Shown piece after piece: positions 16,316 through 25,067 of a DNA stretch of 35,092 nt. The position numbers and the translations under genes are program-made. Under the pieces are notes generated by a model. It did not search any database, had not been told where the DNA came from, and was given only the letters and a program-made list of their open reading frames with translations. The stretch lies in the NCBI RefSeq assembly GCF_002233755.1, contig NZ_KZ268705.1, positions 181,869 through 216,960 of the forward strand, written 5' to 3'. The DNA comes from Acinetobacter piscicola. GTDB lineage: Bacteria > Pseudomonadota > Gammaproteobacteria > Pseudomonadales > Moraxellaceae. Positions within the stretch are counted from its first letter, which is position 1. Each line of letters starts with the position of its first letter.

Positions 16316-18256
16316 CTAAGCCTGAATATTCAGTACCAATTGACGCTTTTTCACCTGCTGTCCCACTTGCCCAATGATCTCATCAACTACACCATCCACA
16401 TCCGACTTAATTTGTTGTTGAATCTTCATTGCTTCTAGAATCAGTAAAGTTTGCCCCTTAGTCACTGTATCACCTGCATTGACAAGAATATTGATAATCG
16501 CACCATCCATCGGTGCGCGAATCTTCCCATCACCTGCAACATCAGCAGTTTCAGGTGCTGCATAGGTTGTATTTTCAATGCTTAGATTACCATTCATCGC
16601 ATCCAAATATAGACGATTACCATCCAACGCATAATGAATAGAACGGCGTATTCCATTCATTTCATAAACCAATTGGTCTGCCGTATTTTGCAAAATAGTG
16701 AGCTGTTGAGCCTGCCCACAAACTTCAACAGTAACAATTTGCTCAGCTCGTTTAGCCGCAATTTGAATGTGTTGATCATCTATTTTTAGTTTTAAAGGTA
16801 ATGATAATGCGATACCTGTATTCCAACTACTATTACTCGATGCATTGGTGAATAAAGCTGCTGCAACCGCAAGATATTCTAAACTGGCGGCTTGTTTATG
16901 CAGACTCGGATCTGTTTGAAAATGCTCTTGAATAAATGCAGTATTGGTATCCCCTGCAACGATAATTGGATGCTTGAGTAAATTCACCAAGAATTGCTTA
17001 TTACTATTTAGTCCCAATAAAACACAATCATCTACAGCACGAGCCAATAGACGAATTGCATCCTGACGAGTCTTGCCGTAGGCAATCACTTTAGCCACCA
17101 TAGGGTCGTAAAAAGGACTAATTTCATCCTGTGCTAATAAACCATGATCTATACGAACATGCTCTAGCTCAACAGCTTGCCATTGTAAAACCTTACCTGT
17201 TTGTGGCAAAAAGTCTTGACGAGGATCTTCTGCATACAAACGCACTTCTATTGCATGACCATTCAAAGTGAGTTCCGATTGTTTTAAGGGTAATACTTCA
17301 CCATTGGCAACTCTTAACTGCCATTCAACCAGATCTAATCCAGTAATTAACTCGGTTACAGGGTGTTCAACTTGCAAACGAGTATTCATTTCCAAGAAAT
17401 AAAACTCACCTGATTGGTCTAATAAGAATTCAACTGTTCCTGCCCCGACATAGGCACAAGATTTTGCTGCAGCAACTGCAGCTTCACCCATCTGTTGACG
17501 TAGACTTTCCGTCATCACAGGACACGGTGCTTCTTCAACGACTTTTTGATGACGGCGTTGAATCGAACAATCACGCTCAAATAGATAAACGTAATTGCCA
17601 TGCGTATCGCCAAAAACTTGGATTTCGACATGACGTGGTGCAATCACCGCTTTTTCTAAAATCAGTTCACCTGAACCAAATGCATTTTCAGCTTCAGAAC
17701 GTGCTGTTTTTAATGACTCAACAATTTCAGTAGCTTGATGAACTAGACGCATACCGCGTCCACCGCCACCTGCGGAAGCTTTCACCATTAAGGGATAACC
17801 AATTTTATCCGCTTGCTGTGCCAAGTAATCTATGTCTTGTTGCTCACCTTCATAACCGGGTATGCAAGGCACACCTGCCTGAATCATGGCAATTTTAGAT
17901 AAGCGCTTACTGCCCATTAACTCGATGGCTAATGCAGGTGGGCCAATAAAGGTTATGGCATTTTCAGCACAAGCTGCTGCAAAATCGGTATTTTCAGAAA
18001 GGAAGCCATAACCGGGATGGACAGCATCCGCCCCTGTTTTTTTACATGCTTCAATAATATTCTGAATCGATAAATAAGACTCCGATACTTTTGAAGCTCC
18101 GATATATACTGCTTCATCTGCAACTTGCACATGACGTGCATGACGGTCTGCATCTGAATAAACAGCAACTGTTTGGTAGCCCATTGCTTTTGCTGTTTTC
18201 ATCACACGAACAGCAATTTCACCACGGTTTGCAACTAAAACTTTTGAGAATTTCAT
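16316..18256 (-). CDS. atuF: Geranyl-CoA carboxylase alpha (biotin) subunit
   Basis: Biotin carboxylase plus biotin carrier subunit that, with AtuC, carboxylates cis-geranyl-CoA to isohexenyl-glutaconyl-CoA. Domains in 646 residues: biotin carboxylase N domain with VLVANRGEIAVRVM (7-19), ATP-grasp with KASAGGGGRGMR (159-170) and EMNTRLQVEHPVTE, biotin carboxylase C domain, a linker, and a C-terminal biotinyl domain with LEAMKIQQ, biotinylated Lys611. By sequence alone it could be a methylcrotonyl-CoA carboxylase alpha subunit; the atuA neighbour and gene order decide for AtuF. Ribosome site AGGG before the ATG. Last gene of the operon, separated from atuE by a 78-base repeat-bearing gap. Confidence 0.9.
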   Translation of the reverse strand: MKFSKVLVANRGEIAVRVMKTAKAMGYQTVAVYSDADRHARHVQVADEAVYIGASKVSESYLSIQNIIEACKKTGADAVHPGYGFLSENTDFAAACAENAITFIGPPALAIELMGSKRLSKIAMIQAGVPCIPGYEGEQQDIDYLAQQADKIGYPLMVKASAGGGGRGMRLVHQATEIVESLKTARSEAENAFGSGELILEKAVIAPRHVEIQVFGDTHGNYVYLFERDCSIQRRHQKVVEEAPCPVMTESLRQQMGEAAVAAAKSCAYVGAGTVEFLLDQSGEFYFLEMNTRLQVEHPVTELITGLDLVEWQLRVANGEVLPLKQSELTLNGHAIEVRLYAEDPRQDFLPQTGKVLQWQAVELEHVRIDHGLLAQDEISPFYDPMVAKVIAYGKTRQDAIRLLARAVDDCVLLGLNSNKQFLVNLLKHPIIVAGDTNTAFIQEHFQTDPSLHKQAASLEYLAVAAALFTNASSNSSWNTGIALSLPLKLKIDDQHIQIAAKRAEQIVTVEVCGQAQQLTILQNTADQLVYEMNGIRRSIHYALDGNRLYLDAMNGNLSIENTTYAAPETADVAGDGKIRAPMDGAIINILVNAGDTVTKGQTLLILEAMKIQQQIKSDVDGVVDEIIGQVGQQVKKRQLVLNIQA

Positions 18257-18276
18257 GTTTTTCCCTATTTTAAAAT

Positions 18277-18334
18277 TCCCTTAAATCCCCTTTGTTATGG
18301 GGGCATTTCTTCTTTCAGTGAAGGATTTAGGGGA
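18277..18334. repeat. Palindromic intergenic repeat between atuE and atuF
   Basis: Arms TCCCTTAAATCC (18277-18288) and GGATTTAGGGGA (18323-18334) pair over 12 bases with one G-T, enclosing a CCCC...GGGGG segment and GGCATTTCTTCT. The right arm touches the atuE stop codon. Similar C/G-rich runs occur in the other two long gaps of the operon, so this looks like a member of a dispersed repeat family. Confidence 0.6.
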
Positions 18335-19165
18335 TTAATTATTCCAACTTGGTAAACGTTTCTGAATAAAGGCTGTTGTCCCTTCTACGCCTTCCTCACT
18401 ACCGACTGCATTGGCAAACTGCTGTGCTGCATCATCCAAAAGGCTATTTAAAGGTTCATTTAAAGTTCTGTGTAATAAGGCTTTTGTGACACGCGAAGCA
18501 TGCGGTGCAGCTCGTTTGATCTGTTGAATGGTATCTTCCAATAACGTATTCAGCGCGTCTTGATCATCAACAACTTCATGTACTACACCCATTTTAAGTG
18601 CGGTCTCTCCTTCAAAACGACTTCCCAATAGTGCCAAACGACGAGCTTGAGTCAAACCAATACGTTTCACGACAAAGGGGGCAATTTGCGCAGGAATCAC
18701 ACCTAAGCCCGTTTCAGGTAAACCAAATTTTGCATCTGCACGACTTATTGCAATATCCGATACACAAGCCAAGCCAAAACCACCACCCAATACAGCACCT
18801 TCAAGAATGGCAACCACAGTTTGAGGTGCTTGATCGACTTGTTCAATCATGTAGCCAAACTGACGATTAAAATCAACATAGGGTTGATTTGTGCCAACAC
18901 TCAATGCCTCACCACGCAACTGCGCCATGTCTTTGATATCCCCACCTGCACAGAAATGCCCACCTTTGCCACGTAGGATCACCCCACGAATCGACATGTC
19001 ATTTTCAATACTTTTGAATACCTGCCGAATCGCTTTGACCATATTCAAACTCATCGCATTTCGGCTTTCAGGTCGATTCAACCAAAGCGTTAAAATGCTA
19101 CCTTGCTGTTCAAGCTCAATACTGTCGTCAAATTGTTGAGTCGTCAGTGATTGTGAAAGTGTCAT
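18335..19165 (-). CDS. atuE: Isohexenyl-glutaconyl-CoA hydratase (enoyl-CoA hydratase family)
   Basis: Crotonase-fold hydratase that adds water to isohexenyl-glutaconyl-CoA after the carboxylase step of citronellol/geraniol breakdown. The 276 residues show LNRPESRNAMS (CoA binding), GHFCAGGDIKDM (first oxyanion loop), EGAVLGGGFGLACVSDIAIS (second oxyanion helix) and FGLPETGLGV with a Glu in the catalytic region. The start at ATG 19165 follows a TGGAGT ribosome site; a TTG at 19171 is in frame. It lies 13 bases after atuD. The family is certain; the substrate comes from the conserved atu order. Confidence 0.88.
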   Translation of the reverse strand: MTLSQSLTTQQFDDSIELEQQGSILTLWLNRPESRNAMSLNMVKAIRQVFKSIENDMSIRGVILRGKGGHFCAGGDIKDMAQLRGEALSVGTNQPYVDFNRQFGYMIEQVDQAPQTVVAILEGAVLGGGFGLACVSDIAISRADAKFGLPETGLGVIPAQIAPFVVKRIGLTQARRLALLGSRFEGETALKMGVVHEVVDDQDALNTLLEDTIQQIKRAAPHASRVTKALLHRTLNEPLNSLLDDAAQQFANAVGSEEGVEGTTAFIQKRLPSWNN

Positions 19166-19178
19166 ATTCAAACTCCAC

Positions 19179-20336
19179 TTAATTGCGCTTTGATGGAAGG
19201 ATATCCATCAACTTGCAAATAATGCCCAACATGATTTCGTCAGCACCACCACCAATTGAGCCTAAACGACCATCACGATAAAGCTGAGAAGCAGGGTTAT
19301 CCCACATAAAACCATTACCGCCCCAATACTGAAGACAACTGTCTGCAACTTCACGGGTTAAACGCCCTGCTTTGAGTTTTGCCATTGAAGCGAGTTCAGT
19401 CGCATTACCACCTTCAAGATGAATTTCACATGCGCTATAAGTCAAAGCACGTAAAGCTTCTACTTCTGTCATCAACTCAGCAAAGCGGAAATGTACATAT
19501 TGATTATTGATGAGCGGTTGCCCAAAAGTTGTCCGCTCTTTAGTGTATTGAATAGTTTTTTGAATCACATTTTCCAAACCACCAATAGCATTGGCTGCAG
19601 CCCACATACGTTCTTCTTGGAATTGCATCATTTGCATCATAAAACCCATGCCTTCTGCACCAACCAAATTACGCTGTGGCACACGAACATTATCAAAATA
19701 AACCTCAGCCGTGATCGTCGAACGCATACCTAACTTATTTAAAGGTTCTGAAAATGAAATACCTTTGGTTTTTGCAGGAACAATAATCATGGATTTATTG
19801 ACATGTGGCTTATCATCAGAAGTATTTGCCAATAAGCAAAAAAAGTCAGCTTGTAATGAATTGGTGATCCACATCTTACTACCGTTAATCACATAATCAT
19901 CGCCATCTTTTTTAGCTGTGGTTTTGATTGCAGCAACATCTGAACCTGCATGAACTTCTGAAACAGCAATTGACGCTACATATTCCCCTGCAATTGCAGG
20001 TGTTAAAAACTCATCACGTAATTCTTTACTACCAAAACGAGCCAATGCAGGGGTTGCCATATCCGTTTGCACACCAATTGCCAAAGGCACACCACCACAT
20101 GCAGCACGTCCTAACTCTTCTGCAACCACAAGATTGTAGGAATAATCTAAAGCCAAACCGCCATTTTCTTCAGGTTTACAAATGCCGAGCAATCCTAAAT
20201 CTGCCATCTTTTTAAATACTTCATGGATCGGAAATCGTCCTGCTGCTTCCCATTCAGGAATAAAAGGATCTAATTCTGTTGTAACAAACTGGCGAGTGGT
20301 GCGGCGTAATGCTTCATGTTCTGATGTAAATTTCAT
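19179..20336 (-). CDS. atuD: Citronellyl-CoA dehydrogenase (acyl-CoA dehydrogenase family)
   Basis: FAD-dependent acyl-CoA dehydrogenase that forms geranyl-CoA from citronellyl-CoA, judged from operon position. The 385 residues show the first signature as IAVSEVHAGSDVAAI (about 142-156), the middle strand-loop IINGSKMWITNS written here as NGSKMWITN, and a C-terminal CLQYWGGNGFM and GGGADEIMLGI with the Glu that serves as catalytic base in most family members. It differs clearly from the two paralogues at 27.8-30.3 kb (which read TEPSGGSD). An AAGGA ribosome site precedes the ATG. Separated from atuC by a 121-base gap holding a palindromic repeat. Confidence 0.88.
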   Translation of the reverse strand: MKFTSEHEALRRTTRQFVTTELDPFIPEWEAAGRFPIHEVFKKMADLGLLGICKPEENGGLALDYSYNLVVAEELGRAACGGVPLAIGVQTDMATPALARFGSKELRDEFLTPAIAGEYVASIAVSEVHAGSDVAAIKTTAKKDGDDYVINGSKMWITNSLQADFFCLLANTSDDKPHVNKSMIIVPAKTKGISFSEPLNKLGMRSTITAEVYFDNVRVPQRNLVGAEGMGFMMQMMQFQEERMWAAANAIGGLENVIQKTIQYTKERTTFGQPLINNQYVHFRFAELMTEVEALRALTYSACEIHLEGGNATELASMAKLKAGRLTREVADSCLQYWGGNGFMWDNPASQLYRDGRLGSIGGGADEIMLGIICKLMDILPSKRN

Positions 20337-20360
20337 TGTTTTTTCCTTAAAATTTTAATT

Positions 20361-20397
20361 GATCCCCCCTCACCCATCCCTCTCCCCAAGGAGAGGG
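20361..20397. repeat. GC-rich palindromic repeat between atuC and atuD
   Basis: Perfect 8-base arms CCCTCTCC (20378-20385) and GGAGAGGG (20390-20397) around CCAA, preceded by GATCCCCCCTCACCCAT. The same arms recur at 23017-23037. A looser G-rich tail continues to about 20455. Its composition stands out against the AT-rich surroundings. Confidence 0.7.
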
Positions 20398-20457
20398 TAT
20401 TTCTTCTACCTTTTCAAAGACTGGGTGAACTGTGGCTAACAGTGCAAGGGAGTTTTC

Positions 20458-22071
20458 TTAAAGCCTCGACACCCCAAATCGAATTGGATTAAGCTCACGA
20501 TGTTCTGCTTCATAAATTGTTTCTAGCAAGAAAATCAGAACTTTACGTGTATCACGTGGATCTATAATTCCATCATCATGTAACATCGCCGTATTAAATA
20601 AAGCTGTAGAATGTTGCTCTAATTTTGCAGTGGTGCTTTGTTCTAAGAAATCAAGCATCTGCTCATTCGGTTCCATACCCGAAGCTTTTTGTTTTCCTTC
20701 AGCAACGATACGTAAAACTTTACCTGCCTGAGCTGAGCCCATTACTGCCACATGCGAATTTGGCCATGCAAAAATAAACTGTGGTGATAATGGACGCCCA
20801 CACATGGCGTAGTTGCCTGCACCATAAGAACCTGCGACTACAATCGATATTTTAGGAACGGTGGTATTGGCAACGGCTTGAATGAGTTTTGAACCATGTT
20901 TGATAATGCCGTTTTGTTCAGCATCTGTTCCAACCATAAAACCTGTGGTGTTATGTAGGAATAATAAAGGACGCTGAGTCTGCTCACACAGATGAATAAA
21001 CTGTGCAGCTTTGGTCGCACCTTGCGGTGTGATCGGCCCATTGTTGGTAATAATTCCAATATGTAAGCCACCAATCTTTGCCCAACCACACACGGTTAAT
21101 GCATCATATTCTTGCTTGACTTCAAAAAAATCAGAATCATCCACTATACGTGCAATGACTTCTTTCATATCAAAAGGTTGCTTAGGGCTTTCAGGAATAA
21201 CACCTAATAACTCTTCGGCAGAATAACGTGGTTCTTTATAGGTTAAATTTGATTGCTGAGTCTGTTCTTTCCAATTCAGATGCTCAAAAACGTCACGTGC
21301 GATACGAATACCATCTGCATCATTTTCCGCTAAAAATTCTGCTGTGCCCGCAACTTGAGCATGCATTTCTGCACCACCTAACTCTTCTGCAGTCGCCACT
21401 TCACCTGTTGCCGCTAAAAGTAAAGGTGGCCCTGCCAGCAACATTTCTGTTTGCTTACGCACAGCAATCACATAATCCGATAAACCCGGTTGATATGCCC
21501 CACCCGCTGTTGCATTACCATGGACCACAGACACTTGAGGTAATCCTGTTGCTGACATTCGTGCCTGATTGGCGAAGGTCATACCGCCATAAGTAAACAC
21601 TTCAGCAGCATAATTTAAATTTGCCCCACCACTTTCAGTGAGCGTCAGCATAGGTAATTTTTGTTCAAAAGCAATTTTTTGTAAGCGTAAAGTTTTCTGT
21701 ACGCCCATCGGTGACATCGTTCCACCTTTGATAGCACTATTACTTGCCGAAACTATGCAGCGCACACCACTGACAAAACCCATTCCAGCGATGATTCCAC
21801 CGCCTGCATCTGAGCCATCTTTATCGTCATGCATCGCATAACCGACTAAACCGCAAAGCTCGACAAAAGGTGAATCGGCATCTAAAGCCAAACGTACGCG
21901 TTCATGCGGTAAAATTTTGCCTTTCTTGTCAAATTTAGGTTTCGCTGCATAAGACTTTTCAATATTTTTATTTTGAACTGCTCTCACTTCTGCAATTTGT
22001 GCCAGTAAAGCATCGCGATTCTGTTGATATTGCTCACTTCCTACTGCAATTTCGGACTGGAGAATAGTCAT
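20458..22071 (-). CDS. atuC: Geranyl-CoA carboxylase beta subunit
   Basis: Carboxyltransferase subunit that moves the carboxyl group from biotin on AtuF to geranyl-CoA. The 537 residues have the two crotonase-like halves of acyl-CoA carboxylase beta subunits: HERVRLALDADSPF and the AGGGIIAGMG region in the first half, LTESGGANL and GNATAGGAYQPG, then FLHNTTGFMVG, VAGSYGAGNYAMCGR and WPNSHVAVMGSAQA in the second. It could be confused with methylcrotonyl-CoA carboxylase beta; atu context favours AtuC. Its ATG overlaps the atuB stop (ATGA) and has an AGGAG ribosome site, so the two are translationally coupled. Confidence 0.9.
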   Translation of the reverse strand: MTILQSEIAVGSEQYQQNRDALLAQIAEVRAVQNKNIEKSYAAKPKFDKKGKILPHERVRLALDADSPFVELCGLVGYAMHDDKDGSDAGGGIIAGMGFVSGVRCIVSASNSAIKGGTMSPMGVQKTLRLQKIAFEQKLPMLTLTESGGANLNYAAEVFTYGGMTFANQARMSATGLPQVSVVHGNATAGGAYQPGLSDYVIAVRKQTEMLLAGPPLLLAATGEVATAEELGGAEMHAQVAGTAEFLAENDADGIRIARDVFEHLNWKEQTQQSNLTYKEPRYSAEELLGVIPESPKQPFDMKEVIARIVDDSDFFEVKQEYDALTVCGWAKIGGLHIGIITNNGPITPQGATKAAQFIHLCEQTQRPLLFLHNTTGFMVGTDAEQNGIIKHGSKLIQAVANTTVPKISIVVAGSYGAGNYAMCGRPLSPQFIFAWPNSHVAVMGSAQAGKVLRIVAEGKQKASGMEPNEQMLDFLEQSTTAKLEQHSTALFNTAMLHDDGIIDPRDTRKVLIFLLETIYEAEHRELNPIRFGVSRL

Positions 22072-22979
22072 GCGTTTTCTCCTGCATTTTGGTTATTCAT
22101 TTGATTGTTCAATTGTTGTTTGAGTACATCTGGAATAAAAGCTCGGTGGAATCCATTAAATGACTCGCTATTATTTGCATCAGCCAATGGATACATACGT
22201 GTCCCTAGAGAGGCTGCGCCATCAATACGAATGGTCATTCCTGAAATAAATCCTGCTGCTTCGGACAGTAAATAACAAATCGCTGATGAAATTTCAGACT
22301 CCGTTCCCATACGCTTTAGTGGCACATTCCCTGCCAAGCTCGGAATGATGAATTTTGCAAAATCACCTGTGTAATTATCCATACCCGATGAAATTACCCA
22401 TCCCGGCGCAACACAATTTACTCGAACACCTGAACGCCCCCATTCCACCGCAGCTGTTTTGGTTAAATTATCCACACCTGAACGTGCCGCACCTGAATGT
22501 CCCATACCCGGCATTCCTCCCCACATGTCAGCAGCCATATTGACAATACTGCCACCATGTTTTGCCATCCATTGGTTATAAGCCTCTTTCATCAAATAGA
22601 AAGTAGAATGCAAGTTATTTCGCACCACTGCATCAAAGCCGTTGGCAGAAATTCCTTCTAAATTAGATGGAAATTGCCCGCCAGCATTGTTAACCAAACC
22701 ATCCAAACGACCAAACTTTGTAATGACTTCAGCAATCATGTCTTGAACTTGTTGTTCTTCACGGTTATCACAGACAATGAAATGAACTTTGCCATGATCT
22801 TCTGTAATTTCTCTGCTGACATTTTCTAATTTTTCAATTTTACGTCCTGTAATCACCACTTGTGCGCCCAACGCTGCCAGCTCATGAGCGGTACAACGTC
22901 CGATCCCTGAGCCTCCACCTGTCACGATGATGACTTTATCTTTAAAAGCATCTGGTCTAAATATTGAGTGATATTGCAT
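22068..22979 (-). CDS. atuB: SDR-family oxidoreductase AtuB
   Basis: Short-chain dehydrogenase/reductase of about 303 residues. The NAD(P) site TGGGSGIG (20-27) and NNAG (97-100) are intact. The active site does not show a canonical YxxxK: the helix reads GHSGAARSGVDNLTK (160-174), like peroxisomal trans-2-enoyl-CoA reductases and 2,4-dienoyl-CoA reductase relatives, with CVAPGWV following. In Pseudomonas AtuB is proposed to act early in citronellol oxidation; this motif also allows an enoyl-CoA reductase-type role. Start ATG 22979 has a GGAAA ribosome site; the ATG at 23012 would add 11 residues encoded next to the palindromic repeat. Stop overlaps atuC. Confidence 0.85.
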   Translation of the reverse strand: MQYHSIFRPDAFKDKVIIVTGGGSGIGRCTAHELAALGAQVVITGRKIEKLENVSREITEDHGKVHFIVCDNREEQQVQDMIAEVITKFGRLDGLVNNAGGQFPSNLEGISANGFDAVVRNNLHSTFYLMKEAYNQWMAKHGGSIVNMAADMWGGMPGMGHSGAARSGVDNLTKTAAVEWGRSGVRVNCVAPGWVISSGMDNYTGDFAKFIIPSLAGNVPLKRMGTESEISSAICYLLSEAAGFISGMTIRIDGAASLGTRMYPLADANNSESFNGFHRAFIPDVLKQQLNNQMNNQNAGENA

Positions 22980-23014
22980 TTTTATTTCCAAATTGTTTTC
23001 TTTAATTTCCATAG

Positions 23015-23106
23015 TTCCCTCTCCTTCAAGGAGAGGGTTAAGGGAGGTTCATTTCATAAATACTTTTAATAAATTCCCTCATCCCCCACCCTTTCCCAAA
23101 GGAAGA
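23015..23106. repeat. Composite palindromic repeat between atuA and atuB
   Basis: Arms CCCTCTCC and GGAGAGGG (23017-23037, loop TTCAA) are identical to those in the atuC-atuD gap. A second C-rich unit at 23075-23104, reading as its approximate reverse complement (CCTTTGGGAAAGGGTGGGGG on the other strand), suggests two units in inverted orientation. Together they fill most of the 135-base gap. Confidence 0.65.
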
Positions 23107-23114
23107 AAATGCCT

Positions 23115-24902
23115 TTATTTCACCAAACCCGTTGGTACTTTCACAGGCATATCCAACAGTTGCTGTGCAAAAGCTTTACCCTGTGGATCAATTCGTAAAC
23201 TGGCAATACCACCTCCCCCTAACGCATTTTCCAACAAGAAATTCAACGCATTAAAACCTTCTATTTCATATCGAATTACTTGGCTGGTTTCAGGGTTCAA
23301 GAGATGTTGCATATATTTTGCGACATTTTGCTCTGTCAAATTGGCACGAATCCACGGTAAATATTCAGCTTTACGTGCAATCACACCGATATTGCTATGG
23401 TTGCCTTTATCACCGCTTCGAGCATGGGCTATTTCAATCAATGGAACTTCGATTTCTTGACCTGTAAATTGAGCAACCTCACCTGTCGTATGTTGATGCA
23501 AGGATTGATCTGAAGAACCTTGCGGAATTGCAACTTTTCGACGTTGACCGTTAATGTCTATTTCCACATCAAGTTTTGATTTATCAACCAAGAAAGAGAA
23601 CAATTTAACGACTGGCGAAGCTTTAGGACGGCCTCCAACTATACCTGCCAACGCAGGTGCCATGCCTGTTGAAGCTTGTGCAATTTCAGAAGCAAAAAAC
23701 ATACATGCTTCTTTAAGCACATGCTTTACGGCAATTTTGACTACAACTTCACGACTTTGTGTATGAATTGCATTTGCACCATAAGTACTTTCAATACCGA
23801 GAATTTCTACAGATTTTTCTGAAAATGCTGGAACTGATCGTAATGCTAAAACACGTTCACATTTGGTTAAAATCGCATCGGCAATCACTTGTCCTTTTTC
23901 AGGTGCTTCACGTCCAGCAATTAAAAAACTGACTAGAACACGATAACCATCTGGATAAGTGGCGCTGACTTTGTATTGCTGTGTCGGTGCACGCCCTTTT
24001 GCACCTGTCACGAGAACTCGATCTTCTGTAATCTGTTGTAGTTTGACTTGACTAAAATCAGCGGTCACATCGGGCAATAGATACGTTTGAGGATCACCAA
24101 TTTCATATACGATCTGCTCTGCAATCGTAGCTGTAGATACCAGACCTCCCGTAGCTTGTGGTTTTGTGACAATAAATGAAGCATCTGCTTTCACTTCTAC
24201 AATCGGGAAGCCCATATTGTCAAAGCCTTGAACCAATCTCCAATCGGTAAAATTTCCACCCGTACATTGCGCACCACATTCAATGATATGTCCTGCTAAA
24301 GAACCTTGAGCCAATTTATCGTAGTCATCAATAGCCCATTGATATTCATGCAGTAATGGTGCAAGTACTACAGCTGAATCAACCACACGACCTGTAATCA
24401 CAATATCTGCCCCTTGGTCTAAGGCATCACGAATCGGAATCGCACCAAGATAGGCATTGCAACTGGCTAGATGTGTTGGAAAATCTTCACCACTAAACAT
24501 TTCTTTGATGTTTTGCTTTTGTAATTCAGCTTGTTGGGTTAATAAATCGTCGCCCAAGACCACCGCGATTTTTAAATCTAAACCTTGTGCCTCAATGACT
24601 TTTTGTAATGCATCACGGCATGCCAATGGATTTACCCCACCTGCATTACTAATCACTTTAATTTTTTTATCACTGATCTTTTTGAGTAATGGCGTCATCA
24701 CACGACTGACAAAATCCAAGGCATAACCATGATTTGGATCAGTCATCATGGCTTTGGCCATAATCGACATGGTGATTTCTGAAAGATAATCAAAAACTAA
24801 ATAGTCAATATCAGATAAATGTACCAACTGAAATGCGGCCGTATTGGTGTCCCCCCAAAAACCCGAGGCACATCCAATTTTAACTATTCGCTGATCTTCC
24901 AT
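23115..24902 (-). CDS. atuA: Acyclic terpene utilisation protein AtuA
   Basis: The 595-residue AtuA-family protein (DUF1446 type) is the marker gene of citronellol/geraniol catabolic clusters. It is needed for growth on acyclic terpenes in Pseudomonas as part of the operon, but its reaction is not established. The large N-terminal domain (to about 450) opens with VKIGCASGFWGDT and includes SNAGGVNP, VLGDDL, ITGRVVDSA and CGAQCTGGNF. A smaller C-terminal domain (489-595) carries the conserved ARSGDKGN (494-501). No signal peptide or membrane segment, so cytoplasmic. First gene of the operon, with a TAGGTG ribosome site, divergent from atuR. The family is firm; no function is proposed here. Confidence 0.9.
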   Translation of the reverse strand: MEDQRIVKIGCASGFWGDTNTAAFQLVHLSDIDYLVFDYLSEITMSIMAKAMMTDPNHGYALDFVSRVMTPLLKKISDKKIKVISNAGGVNPLACRDALQKVIEAQGLDLKIAVVLGDDLLTQQAELQKQNIKEMFSGEDFPTHLASCNAYLGAIPIRDALDQGADIVITGRVVDSAVVLAPLLHEYQWAIDDYDKLAQGSLAGHIIECGAQCTGGNFTDWRLVQGFDNMGFPIVEVKADASFIVTKPQATGGLVSTATIAEQIVYEIGDPQTYLLPDVTADFSQVKLQQITEDRVLVTGAKGRAPTQQYKVSATYPDGYRVLVSFLIAGREAPEKGQVIADAILTKCERVLALRSVPAFSEKSVEILGIESTYGANAIHTQSREVVVKIAVKHVLKEACMFFASEIAQASTGMAPALAGIVGGRPKASPVVKLFSFLVDKSKLDVEIDINGQRRKVAIPQGSSDQSLHQHTTGEVAQFTGQEIEVPLIEIAHARSGDKGNHSNIGVIARKAEYLPWIRANLTEQNVAKYMQHLLNPETSQVIRYEIEGFNALNFLLENALGGGGIASLRIDPQGKAFAQQLLDMPVKVPTGLVK

Positions 24903-24954
24903 TTTCGCACCTATCTTCTTTTCATTGTTCTGAATAAAATTTATACTTTAATCT

Positions 24955-24972
24955 ACCAAGCAAGCGCTTGGT
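24955..24972. promoter_or_regulatory. Putative AtuR operator
   Basis: Perfect inverted repeat ACCAAGC-N4-GCTTGGT in the atuA-atuR gap, a size and symmetry typical of TetR-family sites. Its right arm overlaps the -35 box of a plausible atuR promoter, and it lies about 55 bases upstream of atuA, where it could block both genes. A nested CAAGCGCTTG palindrome shares the site. Confidence 0.65.
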
Positions 24973-24996
24973 TTGTAAAGTGCAAAATGTTATGCT
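24968..24996 (+). promoter_or_regulatory. Candidate atuR promoter
   Basis: TTGGTT (24968-24973) and TATGCT (24991-24996) are separated by exactly 17 bases. Each box is only a moderate match to consensus. Overlap with the operator is consistent with autorepression. Confidence 0.45.
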
Positions 24997-25067
24997 GAAT
25001 TGGCAAATGTGTTAAATCTAATTTCAAACAAAAAATAAATGATGAGTTTTATGGAAAACCCTACGCT

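Noticed and set aside
18262..23114. CRISPR array from the recurrent C/G-rich repeats
   Set aside because: Only three dispersed, imperfect palindromic copies separated by whole genes; no regular spacers and no cas genes.
16316..24902. A leucine/isovalerate (liu) cluster
   Set aside because: Carboxylase subunits, dehydrogenase and hydratase would fit, but an AtuA-family gene, an SDR and a TetR regulator are present, while HMG-CoA lyase and a MerR regulator are absent; gene order matches atu.
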